The notes under the pieces are model-generated. The model did no database searches and was not told the DNA's origin. It saw nothing but the letters and a program-made list of their open reading frames with translations. The position numbers were made by a program, and so were the translations under genes. Positions 1 through 10,683 of a stretch of DNA of 64,000 nucleotides are shown in pieces. This DNA is from Hymenochaete sp. R1 (Eukaryota; Basidiomycota; Agaricomycetes; Hymenochaetales; Hymenochaetaceae): positions 39,275-103,274 of the forward strand of contig JAFREE010000087.1 of assembly GCA_019400425.1 (NCBI GenBank), in the 5' to 3' direction. Each line of letters begins with the position of its first letter. Position 1 is the first letter of the stretch.

Positions 1-51
1 CTCAAACCGGAAAGTAGATATTCAACGGGAGTAATCGATATGTAACTTTAT

Positions 52-2263
52 TTATGCCGCCCCGGTGGAGTTGCATGTTCCTAGGACACTTGTTAGATAC
101 TTTACGAGCTCTTGTGGAAAGCTGCGGCGCTGCTCACCTGGCAAACCATCGATATCTTCGACATTGGTACAAATAAAGCTGGGCGCTGCGCCACTTGCTG
201 GAGTCACGTCAAAAGACTGGAATGTGATGTTCGGGCACGGCGCGTTTGAGCTACACTCCAGATCCACCACTGGAAAGGAATGATAGTAGGGTAGATATGC
301 GTGTCTCTGGAGACGTTTATTACTCACAAACATCATTGCTAGCAGTTCCAGACCAGTCTTCGAACGTCATATCACCAAACTGGTAAAACGACGGTGTATC
401 ATCCCTTTCCTCGAAGATAAACACAAGTATGGACCGGAAGTTTGAGTAAACTCACGGGGAATCACCATAGGTCTGGTACAGAGCAACTGGCGTATCAACC
501 TCGCTCAATGTAAAACGACGGGCTAGAACGTTTCGGGTGAATCCTTGAGAGGTTAAAATGAAAAAGTTGAGATATGAGAAAGTGGAAGATGTATGATCCG
601 ACCTCAAACTGACCTCCACCTCCGCCACCGTTGACAGGTGGCGTGCCGTTCACAGTCGCTGTCCATGACTTGAAATATACCTATAATATATAAAGGTAAA
701 GTAATCGATAACATGCATCGAATTTGAGACGGAATCTTTACCCCACTCTGCATGAGCGGCTGGATGCTTTCATTTAGGCGGATACACTGCAAAGATAGGC
801 ATTAGGCCTCACATCGCTCGTGAATGCGTATCATCGGTGCGTCATACTGTGACATCCTCCAAGAGCACGTTCTCGACGTCATCGTTCTAGAATCAACTTC
901 TGATTAGCCCACCACAGAAGAACAGCCTCGACAATAGTGTGTTACCGTACAAATTGTACGTACTGGCCCAGAGAACCGAACGCGATTCCATTACCGCCCC
1001 GACACGTAAAATTTTGCACGACCAGATTAGATGTATTCTGCCGAGCAGGACACTGTTAGGTTCTTCGCAATGATGCAATGAAATATGGATACTGACGCCT
1101 TTGATTGCCACGCAGTCATCTCCACCTGTGACCTGTGATGACCCTGTGAAAAGCGGGATTCGGTGGTCGAACCAAACGAACTTACATCCCAGTTTCTCAG
1201 GGTGATATTATCACTTCTATAAGTGTCGATACCTGCAGTGCGTTTCAGCTCGTGCTAACCGTCAGTAGATTATATCGACTAACCATCGGTGTTCGGTACA
1301 ATACTGAACAAGTATGATTTAGTTTGAACGCATGATCGATTGAGGACGAAAACTTACTTCTGACCAAAGAATGCTGGATTCACGTTCGTCGCATTACATG
1401 TGATGCCGTCATAGACCACATTCCTCGAGTTCGCGACGCAGTTGCACCAGAACGGTGGCGAGTGTATCTTTAAGTTTTTTACTTCCGCATTTTCTGCCTC
1501 AAATACGGTCAAGGACAACGGTCGACCTTCCCCATCTACGCGCGTGTGATTGGTGAAATACTCCCACCAGGCCTAACAAAAGATCCAAGAAAAAATTCTG
1601 CTGAGCCTTGACTCATCGAGAAGATCGACAGTAGAGGCGCACCTGACCATTGCCTTCTATGCCACCCACGTCATGTCCATCGACTGTGAAGTTTTTCCCT
1701 GACAATACGAACCACGAGGATTGGCTCTGGACCCAACTTAACTCTCGCAATAGAACATGTTAAAGCCTTGAAAGTCTAACCTGAATGAATACGACTTGGT
1801 AAGTGTTATTCATGTCTAACCAATACTGAAGATTCGGTGTGAACTAGGAGTTGGTAATTAGTTAAAAATTGGCTATTAGAAAATAGATCAGCTAACGTAC
1901 GTTCAGCTCTCCAAAGAGGTCCACTTCCGCGTCGGTGAGATTCCAAGTCATTTTCCTTTCACATTTGTGAGCACTCACGAAAGAAAGGGTATAAAAACAA
2001 CATTTACCGAGTAATGTTGTACGTTCCCGACTCTAATACAATGCGACCCCCGTTCCCGCATTCCTCCACTGCTTGCAAGACCTAATTGCAAGCCTCGATT
2101 AGTAGTAGAGGTAATCCATAGAAAGCTCAGTTAGTACCTGATCGGTGTCATCCGATCCGGGAGCCAGAGGGGAAATTGAGCACGTCTCCCCGAAAGCGGC
2201 ACCAAGAAAATGCTGCAGAAAAAGCGTCGAGCACAAGATGTATCTAGATTTCGCCGCGAACAT
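52..2263 (-). CDS. Secreted GH28 polygalacturonase (exo-polygalacturonase-like)
   Basis: Glycoside hydrolase family 28 enzymes hydrolyse galacturonan in pectin; this one should act outside the cell on plant wall material. The start at 2263 gives a hydrophobic signal peptide (MFAAKSRYILCSTLFLQHFL) followed by a mature start near ETCSISPL. Spliced exons on the minus strand then read family landmarks in order: ECGNGGRIVLESGTYNIT near 2050, SWFVLSGKNFTVDGHDVGG near 1700, WWEYFTNHTRVDGEGRP near 1550, NTDGIDTYRS near 1230-1300, GGDDCVAIKG near 1100-1130 and GNGIAFGSLG near 970-1000. The NTD, DD and G-x-G blocks carry the catalytic residues in this family. The G-x-G block has Asn where endo-polygalacturonases have His, which I recall as typical of fungal exo-acting members (inference). 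The C-terminal exon ends at 52. About ten short introns interrupt the gene; exact internal borders were not all fixed. Confidence 0.9.
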
Positions 2264-2648
2264 GATTCACAATGCGTGCATCGCCAGTGCGTCAGTTACA
2301 GCAGCTTTAAAAGAGTTTGAAGTTGCACTAGAAGATCAACAGTAGCTAGTCACAAGGTAGATATCACTCTCGAGTTGGTGTACGCCGGAACAAACGTCGA
2401 GCGGAAGCGAGAGACCGCGGGCCGCCAGGAGCGCCAGTGGCCCGAGTCATAAGTTGAAGTTGAAGCCGCAAATCCGATGGTTGGCTGGTCCGAGTTGAAG
2501 GTTACATCATACGATTGCCATTTGATCGGAAGTATTGGCAACACCTCATTGAATCTATTTTTGAACGGAGAAATGCGGACCGTCCTCTAAATAGGTCCCT
2601 AGAATACAGTGCATGCGGTATCACGCAAGGTTCTTCTCCGCTTTCCAC
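2264..2648. promoter_or_regulatory. Spacer between the GH28 start and the Arc1-like gene end
   Basis: About 385 bases that must hold the GH28 promoter and the 3' end of the Arc1-like gene, both on the minus strand. I see no convincing TATA box or carbon-catabolite repressor motif cluster. Short open frames here have no family resemblance. Confidence 0.4.
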
Positions 2649-4237
2649 TCAAGATAGAGATGCTCCGACGAACGTTGGAGCGATGCAGTATCCTGACGCT
2701 GTCCTCATTTTGTGTACCGACTTTGTCGCAGGATCTATCCAAGCTGCTTCATGGGAATCCAGTGTCGTGAATCCTACAGATACATTTTAGCGTGTTTGTT
2801 TCAACTACATAAATTTTATTGGCTCACCTGGTTGTATAGACTCAAATTCCTTCTTTTTAGGGTTGAGTTGCTTTTTAGGCTCAGCATCTGAATTTATGCG
2901 GGATAAGATATTGAGATTGACACTAGTATCGGAACAACGTACTTTTGTCATTTTCATTCTTGTCAGTCTGGTTCTCGAAGTATACACGATCGCCCGGTTT
3001 GGATCCAGGAGGAGGCTGGACCAATTCAATGCCAGCCTCCTTACCATCCTTTGACGTTGCCTGAGAAGAATTACGAAAAGTCTTAGCAGTTCAGCTTGCT
3101 AAAAGCCATCGAGTTACATACGCATAAGACCATGGCATGACTTTTCACACCTCGCATGTTGGCTGGCTTGAGGTTACACTGGCAGAGCGCTTATCAATCC
3201 GACGACAGAGGCAGATCATTGATTGGAGTTTTCACTTACCACTGCAATCAGGTACCTATCTCTCATTTCTTCGATTGGAATATACTTCACCAAGCCCGAT
3301 ACCACTGTTCGAGGCCCAGTTTCTTCGCCGACGTCGATTTGCTGAAAATCATTAGGGACTATGCGATGGAGACGCAGTAATATTAATAAGTACTTCGACA
3401 TAGAGTGCATCAGCATCTGGATGTTTCTTGACTGAGGAAAAGATTTTGTGAGTTTCTGGTCGATAACGTCAGCGGCATAGTGACGTACTATCTACGATGT
3501 GGCCCACTCTTAAGTCGATCATTGACGGCACAGGTTTTCCATCGTCTTCCTCCGTAGTAGCCTCTTTCCCTCCCGATTTCTTCCCCGCCTTCTTCTCCAC
3601 GTTACCCTCCACTGGCGGGCCTTTCGCTTTCTGGGATTTATCCTTCTTCGCAGGAGTCACTGCATCCTTGACCTTCTCAACAGCAGATGCGACGGTTACA
3701 ACGGCTCCCTGAGCTACGCCTTTAGCCTTGTCCTTTTTCTTTGGAGGATCCGGTTTACGTTCGAGCTTCGGCATGTTGTCGAGGTCAAAATACACAGGCG
3801 AGAAAGCGGGAGCCAGACCTTCAGCCGCCTTCCGGACTGAAGGCCGAGTCTGGATATGATCGAAATAGCGGGTGATGGCAGGATGAGAATAATATTGAGA
3901 AGGTTGTAGCTGGGCCTATATTGCAAGATTGAGCTGGGTAAATGCATGAATAAGGTCCCGATTGACTCACAAAAGTCGGATGTAAAGCGCCGTACAAGGC
4001 CACATCAGCAGCGGTCAGGGAGTTGCCCACAATATACGTTTTCGGCATCAATACAGTATTGAGTTCATTCGTAGAGGACGGCTTAGATATCTCTCCCTCG
4101 ACAACCTTGGATATCCAATCATTGACCTCTCCCTTGTCCTTCTCGGTTGTACCGAAATCTTCGTCACGAGAGGCTGCAGCGGCAACCAGATCGCGCAGAG
4201 GCGATGGCAAGCGCGATAAAGCAGCGTTCGAGGCCAT
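2649..4237 (-). CDS. Arc1/EMAPII-like tRNA-binding aminoacylation cofactor
   Basis: Arc1-type proteins bind tRNA and hold methionyl- and glutamyl-tRNA synthetases together in the cytosol. From the N-terminus I read a GST-like helical region (KTYIVGNSLTAADVALYGAL near 3990-4060), then a Lys/Pro/Ala-rich basic linker (3560-3780), then an EMAPII-type OB-fold tRNA-binding domain. That domain begins PSMIDLRVGHIV (near 3500) and continues with KHPDADALYVE, TVVSGLVKYIP, NLKPANMRGVKSHAMVLC and an ending near TFVGASLS, stop at 2649. At least five short introns are present. The start at 4237 (MASNAALSRLP) gives the usual family N-terminus. An in-frame upstream ATG at 4318 would add 27 residues rich in Arg and hydrophobics, like a mitochondrial presequence. 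The gene is divergent from the Scm3-like gene. Confidence 0.9.
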
Positions 4238-4513
4238 GAATCGTATTATTCCCAGACGTTGTGCTCGTCGGGCGAAATAGAAAGGAGAAGAGAACAGATG
4301 CCTGACTGTCGACTGCATGGCCTACTCAAATCTCGATCGGTGTTGAGGGATGACTCGAACAGGAAGGTAAGAGTGTCGATCACTTCTACATTTGACAATG
4401 CTTCTTTGTACTCGAACACCGTCGCCTATGGCCAGATGTGTGTGTGGTGAGGTGAGTGAACCGAGCGTTCATATCCTTGAGGCCTCTCGACACCGTGCTT
4501 GTCGCTGCTGGCA
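4238..4513. promoter_or_regulatory. Divergent promoter, Arc1-like (-) / Scm3-like (+)
   Basis: A 276-base spacer between opposed start codons at 4237 and 4514. If the upstream ATG at 4318 of the Arc1-like gene is used, the shared promoter shrinks to about 195 bases. No TATA-like element is evident. Confidence 0.5.
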
Positions 4514-7500
4514 ATGACTAGCCTTGGCAACAATGTTGGAAGAGGATTTATACCGCCGTCCGCTCGACCAGTCTCGTCTGTGCCAAACCGCTTCGCTTTT
4601 ATCATACCCACACCATCAGCGTCTCCTCCAATACATCGCGATCGACCTTCCGGCCAGTATGACGGTCCCGCACCCTCAAAGAAGCGAAGGTTATCGCAGA
4701 CCCCATCGTCATTAGGTCCCGGAATGCGTGGTCAATCTGTGGCTTCAACGTCGTCGTCTTCAGCACCTCGTTCGTTTTCCTCTGACAGAACTACCGAACC
4801 CACTGAAGAAGATCTGCATAACGCTCGAAGAGCCAGCGCGAACAGAGTCCTCGACATTTGGTCGCGCCTTGCAGATAAGTACGCTCGGACTCTCGAAGAA
4901 GATGACATTATCGATCTCCAGAATGACGCTTTGTTGATAGACAAGGGTGTTGTAAATCGTGCGTACGATGATGAAACCGGTGGTTCCGAGGACGAGCAGG
5001 ATAGTGTGACACATTTGGACGACGGACTTCCTTTAATGCCAGAGGATGACGAGCCTGATGAACTTGATGCTTTTGCGCATTTACGAGTTGAAGAGGACAT
5101 TATCTCGCGTTCTGGAACAGAGGACGTTGAGAATGAAGAGGACGGGGACGACGATGGTGGCTTAGACTTGTCTCCGCACCTTAAACGAGTAGCTCCTCCA
5201 AGGACGCAGGTCCCAGCAGACGATCCTGACCTAGCAGAGTTCCTGAACGCTGAGCGGGCGAGGAGGGAGAAGTACGGGGACCCGGATGATGTTGATTGTG
5301 TCGATTTTAGCATTGCAGAAACGCATCTTGGGAAGGACACGGAATTTGAGGATTCCGATGTTGACGGCCAAGTTGGCGACCTGCAGGTGACATACACTAC
5401 CTCCGACGCGGAAAGTACCGATTTCGCAACCACAGCGGCTGAGGGCGAGTGGACTGAACCTGGTGAATACGAAGAAGTCATCCACGATGAGGACGATGCT
5501 CAGCCACTATTTGATTATCGAAGAGTTTCGACACCTTCGTTTTCACCCGAATTTGAAGTCCTACCCCTACCCAGACAACACGATACCGGATTACAAGAGA
5601 ATGATGTCGCTGAATCGGGAAGTCCGACTCCATTAGAGTCCTCCGACCCCGAATCCGATGATGAACTAGGTGGTTGGGTCGCTGACAATGGAAAGGGGGG
5701 CGGCGCAAACGACGACCACACTTTCGACAATTCAGGATCAGAAGAAAAGACTACTGGAGAAGGGGAAGTCTTATTTACTTCAAGTTCCGAATCAACTCCT
5801 CGAAAGAAGTCAAATTCTTCTCAAAATCTCGTTAGCGAGGCTATACAATCAAGAAGACCATCAGTGCAGAAATCAGTATCGGAGGCATCAATCCAGAGTG
5901 CATCCTCTTCTCGTGGGCTTCAGCGCGATACGGTGCTTCAACTACAAACTCCTCCGCGATCTACTTCTTCTGGGCCCAATTTCAATAACCACAAAACTCC
6001 AACTGCTCGAGAGCCGCGATCCATTCAAAAAAGCCGCCCTAAACTACTTTCATCCTCCATTGAGTCGGACTCGGACAGAGATGCAAAGCAGGCCTCTTCA
6101 TCAAAGCGCGTCCTTCACACGAAGAAACCACCACAGGTTCCTCAGGGAAGGAGGACATGGCTTATTCCAGAAGTCTACATCGACACCCCACCGCGGTCAT
6201 TCTCTCTCCCACGGACACCTACGCGCGAAAGTCGGGTAGAGGTTATTCATATCATGAGCTCCTCCGAAGACGAGTCAAGTGATGAGATTCCCCGAGCGAG
6301 GGCGAAGGAGAAGGGTAAGGGAAGACAACTTGAACATGATAACTTTCAAAAAGGTCAGACCGAAAGTAGGAGCGAGCCAAATGGACATCCCATGAAGTTG
6401 AAGCGTGAAAGTGGCTCCCGTGCTTCAAGGATACCCACACCCAGTTCGCCAGAGAAAAGGTTACCGGCTAAGAACACGAAAGGCACTCCTTCACGTACGC
6501 CTCGGACGGACAACAAGCGGCGACGCTCCCCTACAGAGGATGAAGACACTGACATAGAAGTTCGCTCAAACGCTCTCTTCAGTCCTTCACCCCGCCGAAA
6601 TTCTCCACGTGTTTCTCGCCGTATTTCTTCTTCTCAGAGGCATAAAGAGCATCAGCGTCATGGTATGTTATGGCTCCTTTCATGCATACAAGCCGTTGAT
6701 ATATGAATTGCGTCAGACTCAGAATGGATCGCACGATCTCCCAAAAGACCTCAGTCTCGATCGAGACCTCCCGAATCGAGTAGTGCACCACTTCGTCTTT
6801 CTCCAGAACTGGGATCCTTCTCTTTCACCCCTCCTCAATTCCCTAACAGCCCGCTTGCCCAGCCTGGATTTGCCTATCCTCCTCGAGTGCACGATTCTCG
6901 AGACCAAAGACAGCATCCAAGTTTTCAAGAACCTGCTGCTCATTATCATCTGGCGCAAGCGCTGCAAAGCCTTTCTTACCTTATGGGTAGCAACCTCAGC
7001 CTTCCACCGACCTTCCCTGGATCTCCTGTGATGCACTACCCGCAAACCACTCACTTCCCTTGGCACCCACATACACCGTCACATCCCAACCGCTACACGT
7101 CGTTTGATACGCCCCAGTCAGCGGCAAGCGCACCTCCCACGTCGTCTCCCATAGGCTCAGACTACTCTGATAGTGTCCCGTCATCACCCATGAAGCAGCG
7201 CGACCGTGGCAGGTCGCGAACACGGAACGATGATCGACGGCCAAGTACAAGTAGGTTGAAATCTGCGTTGCGGAATCCATCAAACAAATCGAGATCCCGT
7301 CTCCGGCGGCGCGTATCGTTCTCCACTCCGGAGGCGACCCACATCGAAGATTCTAATGTTGAGTACGAATACAAATCCGAACGGCAGTCGTATGTCTTGG
7401 AAGAGGAATCATCGGACGCAGGAAGCGATGTTGAACGTCGTCGGCGTCGACTTGAGGCCAGGTCGCACAAACTCTCACGGACAAGGGCGCAGACTCCCGT

Positions 7501-7654
7501 TCCGTCTTCTTCATCTCGTACTTTGTCGGCTGGAACAGAAAAATCCATTATCAGAGACGATAGAGGAGAACATTCACATTCGGGACCATCCAGGGGTCAA
7601 ACACCTGGGCCTCCTGAAGACGTTAGAATAACATACGCGAGACGGAGAAGATAA
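4514..7654 (+). CDS. Scm3/HJURP-like CENP-A chaperone candidate, long disordered protein
   Basis: Two exons, 4514-6662 and 6717-7654, with a 54-nt intron, give 1028 residues. The ATG at 4514 (MTSLGNNVGRGF) is the first in frame. Near residues 104-135 there is a compact helical block, NRVLDIWSRLADKYAR followed by EEDDIIDLQNDALLIDKG. Its W-x-x-L/I-x-x-x-Y plus acidic DIIDL plus D-K/R-G pattern resembles the CENP-A-binding helix of fungal Scm3. Scm3 deposits the centromeric histone H3 variant at kinetochores. The rest is low complexity: a long acidic stretch (residues about 150-400), then Ser/Pro/Arg-rich sequence with several basic patches that could bind DNA or act as nuclear signals. A PP1-docking-like RVSF lies at residues 915-918. 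Family assignment rests on one short motif, so it is moderate; a generic disordered nuclear protein is the alternative. Confidence 0.62.
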
Positions 7655-7955
7655 TGCGCTTTGTTCATGTATTCACTATGATTTTTGTTGTCGAGGTCTT
7701 GGTAATTCAACTTGTAGTCTTGTACGCAATGTATTTCTTGCCTCTCGCTACGTTTCTATGTCTCATGGGTTACATGTCATTTATTTGAAGTTTAGGTGCA
7801 TGAAATTTTCGAAGAGAAGATTCGAGTGAACAGGAGTCTGACTCGGAAGTTCTCGTGACGCGACATTCATCTCATCCTCTAGATCTCTTGCTTTCTACGC
7901 TCTACCATGCCCTTCCCAACCTTGCGATCAACAAACAACAGGACAAAGCCTTCCC

Positions 7956-9998
7956 ATGGCCCCTTTTGTTACAAACAAGCGTCTGCTCAATCCCACGTTC
8001 GAAGGATACAAGCTTTCACTTCTAGAGCAAGATGAACATATCACTAGCTACCCGTTAAGTGCTCGCCCGACGCAAGCCAATGTCTCCGGGAAGTCGAAGG
8101 TGCCGCTGTCTTTCGAAGAAATGCAGGCCCGTATTAGACACAACCACCTGGCAGTATCTGTAGATGGGATTTCTGCACTATACGTGGATAGTGATCTGAA
8201 TGTTTGCAAGATTACACTGGACGAAGTGAGTGCTAGTGCCCCTTCCAAACGATCCAAGCTGTGATTGACACAGAATCCCTAGAACTTTAACCCTACGTTT
8301 GACGTCATCTACGAACTACCAAAACCCATACAAAGCGACGAATTCAAAGAACAGGAACACAAAGAATATCCCTGTGTTATGTCCGTGGGCGAAGCATGGC
8401 TTGTTTCCGACGGAACGGGGTTGTTGTATGTTCTCGTGCAGGAAGGCGAGTCTTATAGGATTTCTGCAACATACCATCTTCCCGTCCCAGAGAATGAGCT
8501 CTCAGAGTCGCCTTTCAAACTTCACGCTGCGCGACTAAAGGATGAAGGCATGCTTGTCTGTGTTCTTTCGTGCCGGCACACAGGGAGCCATGCCGCTACT
8601 ACGACAAATGGGAAAGGCGGACAGGATTCGCCCGTCCACTTCGACGTCATAATCACGCAGCTCAAAGTATCGAGCATATCGGAAGACCTTCAAGCGCTCG
8701 AGATTCTCTGGCGAGGGCGCGGGACGGACGTACCAATGCACGTCGACTTCGACATCTCACGAAATGCTTTTATCGTCTTCGGAGCCTCTTTATACAAAGG
8801 AGGCCAATCTTCCACTACTACTACCCTTCCAACGTATGAACCTACATCCGACGAGCTGGCTCCTATCCCCAGCGCCAACGAATCACTCTCCGAGCCCCCA
8901 ACGCGTCCCCCACCCTATTCCTGGACCCAAACATCCGACTCTGTCACTATAGCCTTCGCCCTCCCCTCAAACGTCTCCAAAACCAACATCAATGTCACCC
9001 TCACCGCAAAGACCCTATCCCTCCTCGTCAAACACGAGCTACCCACCTCGGCGCCCCTCCCCCGATATGCACTCAAACAACTGTGGGACAGCATCAACCC
9101 GTCATCGAGTTTCTGGACGTGGGACCGGGAGGCTGAGAACCATTTTGGTCTCCTCACACTGCATCTTGATAAACGAAACGAAGGAACACGGTGGTCTCAC
9201 GTCTTCGCTTCACAGGGTACTCAAACCTCTCCATCGAACGCGCCAGGCGGTCAAATCGATACCAGCGCCGCCGAAGACGTAGAAGTACCAGAGACGCTCG
9301 ACCCTTCGGAGCTTTACCAGATTCGTGAATCGCTGGAGAAGTATACGGGCGCGTTACAGACCGGCGAAGACGCAAGCGGACTTGGGCTGGGAACGGGTGT
9401 ACCGAGTCTCGCAGAGGGCGAGATGGACGAGAGCGTAGACTCGTCCGTGGGTCAGAAGGCCGTCATTACCTGGGTCGGTATGGACGGAACCGTCCCCTCA
9501 GAGCAGGACATCTCCTCCGAACCACCCGTATCTCTACTTTCCGTCCCTATCCCCGGAACGGTCGGTGACGCCGACAGACCATCCGTCATAACACAAAGAG
9601 ACATCGATGGACTCTTGTTTCACCTCTTACTCGCTGAGCCTGACGTCGACGCCCAGGCATGGTGCCATTCCGCAACCTTCCCCGCCCTCGCGTTCGTCCT
9701 AGCATCCAAGCGCGACAGACGCTTCACGTTCCACTCACCTGCCTCCAGCTCCAGCTCCAGCTCCTCTGCAGGCGCCGTATACACATTCGAAAGCGGGACG
9801 GGAATCGGAGGAGGGAACGTATTTGTGTATTGGGGCTCGAAACGCAGGGAAAAGTGGGCGAAGCAGTCGGTGTTGAAGGTGAGTGGGGGGAGTGCAGGGG
9901 CGTTGCTTGGTGTAGGGGCTGTGAAAACGGCGGGAGGGAAGAGAGCGATTCTGTGTCTATGCGAACAAGAGTTGGTCGTGCTACGGGATGTGTTTTGA
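7956..9998 (+). CDS. NudC/CS-domain protein, NUDCD1-like
   Basis: Exons 7956-8225 and 8283-9998, joined over a 57-nt phase-0 intron, encode 661 residues. The N-terminal half (MAPFVTNKRLLNPTFEGYKL, then NFNPTFDVIYELPKPIQ) and the C-terminal half (LLSVPIPG, HSATFPALAFVLASKRD, LCEQELVVLRDVF) match the beta-propeller-like layout I know for NUDCD1. A CS/p23-like domain sits at about residues 300-392 (PPPYSWTQTSDSVTIAFALP through FWTWDREAENHFGLLTLHLD). CS domains are Hsp90-cochaperone-type beta sandwiches. NUDCD1 proteins are thought to help fold beta-propeller clients; the client here is unknown. A pure Ser run lies near 9745-9770. Confidence 0.85.
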
Positions 9999-10683
9999 GT
10001 CTGTATTAATATTGTGTTTCGGGGTCATTTGCAGATATGGATCGGAGCGAGGAGTGCGGCGCGGGTTTCTCTCCAGTAGCTTAGTGATGGCACACAATGA
10101 AATGTGGAGAGGAGAAAGAAAAGAAGTGAAAAAATGATAATGATCAAGTATACATCGCCGACTTTTGCCATATAGGTCCTATGCATAAGTACCTTGGTGA
10201 ATAGGACAAGAAATCGGAAAAGAGAGAGGGAGACAGGCACAGACGCCAATGGGAAATGATACACACAGATGATGAAACGGGAAGGATGATGTACCCTACG
10301 AGACAGTACCAAGTAGCACAGAAAGGAAGGAAGAAAGAAAGAGAAGAAGAGCGCAGACGATTAGACAATTCGGGTAACCGACACCATACATAAGATCGAA
10401 GCAGGAGGTCAGGAAGGGATAAAAAGGGAAACCAGCAGGAGGCAGAATGCGAATGACGTTACACGAACACATGTAAAACACGGTATGCAGTGTAATGCGG
10501 CGCGGTACGGTTGCGAATGGAGAAAAGGGAGTCATTGAGGCAAAGGATGGACAAATGGATGGGAGGTGAGTCGAAAGGGAAGAAAAGCTGGAAACGCCGA
10601 GTAAAGAAAGGATGGAGTGGTGCATATTTATCCACCATCGTCAACGCTGACATTCTCCCCTTGGGAAAGAAAATGAGGACCTT
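9999..10683. other. Convergent 3' region, purine-rich on the + strand
   Basis: This lies between the 3' ends of the NudC-domain gene (+) and the PP2C gene (-). From about 10090 to 10600 the + strand is strikingly A/G-rich with few pyrimidine runs. Transcripts of the minus-strand PP2C gene would therefore carry a CU-rich 3' UTR. No gene is supported. Confidence 0.5.

Noticed and set aside
4732..5481. Open frame of 249 codons on the minus strand
   Set aside because: It is Ser-rich only because it mirrors the Glu/Asp-rich codons of the Scm3-like gene on the other strand; no start context, introns or family match.
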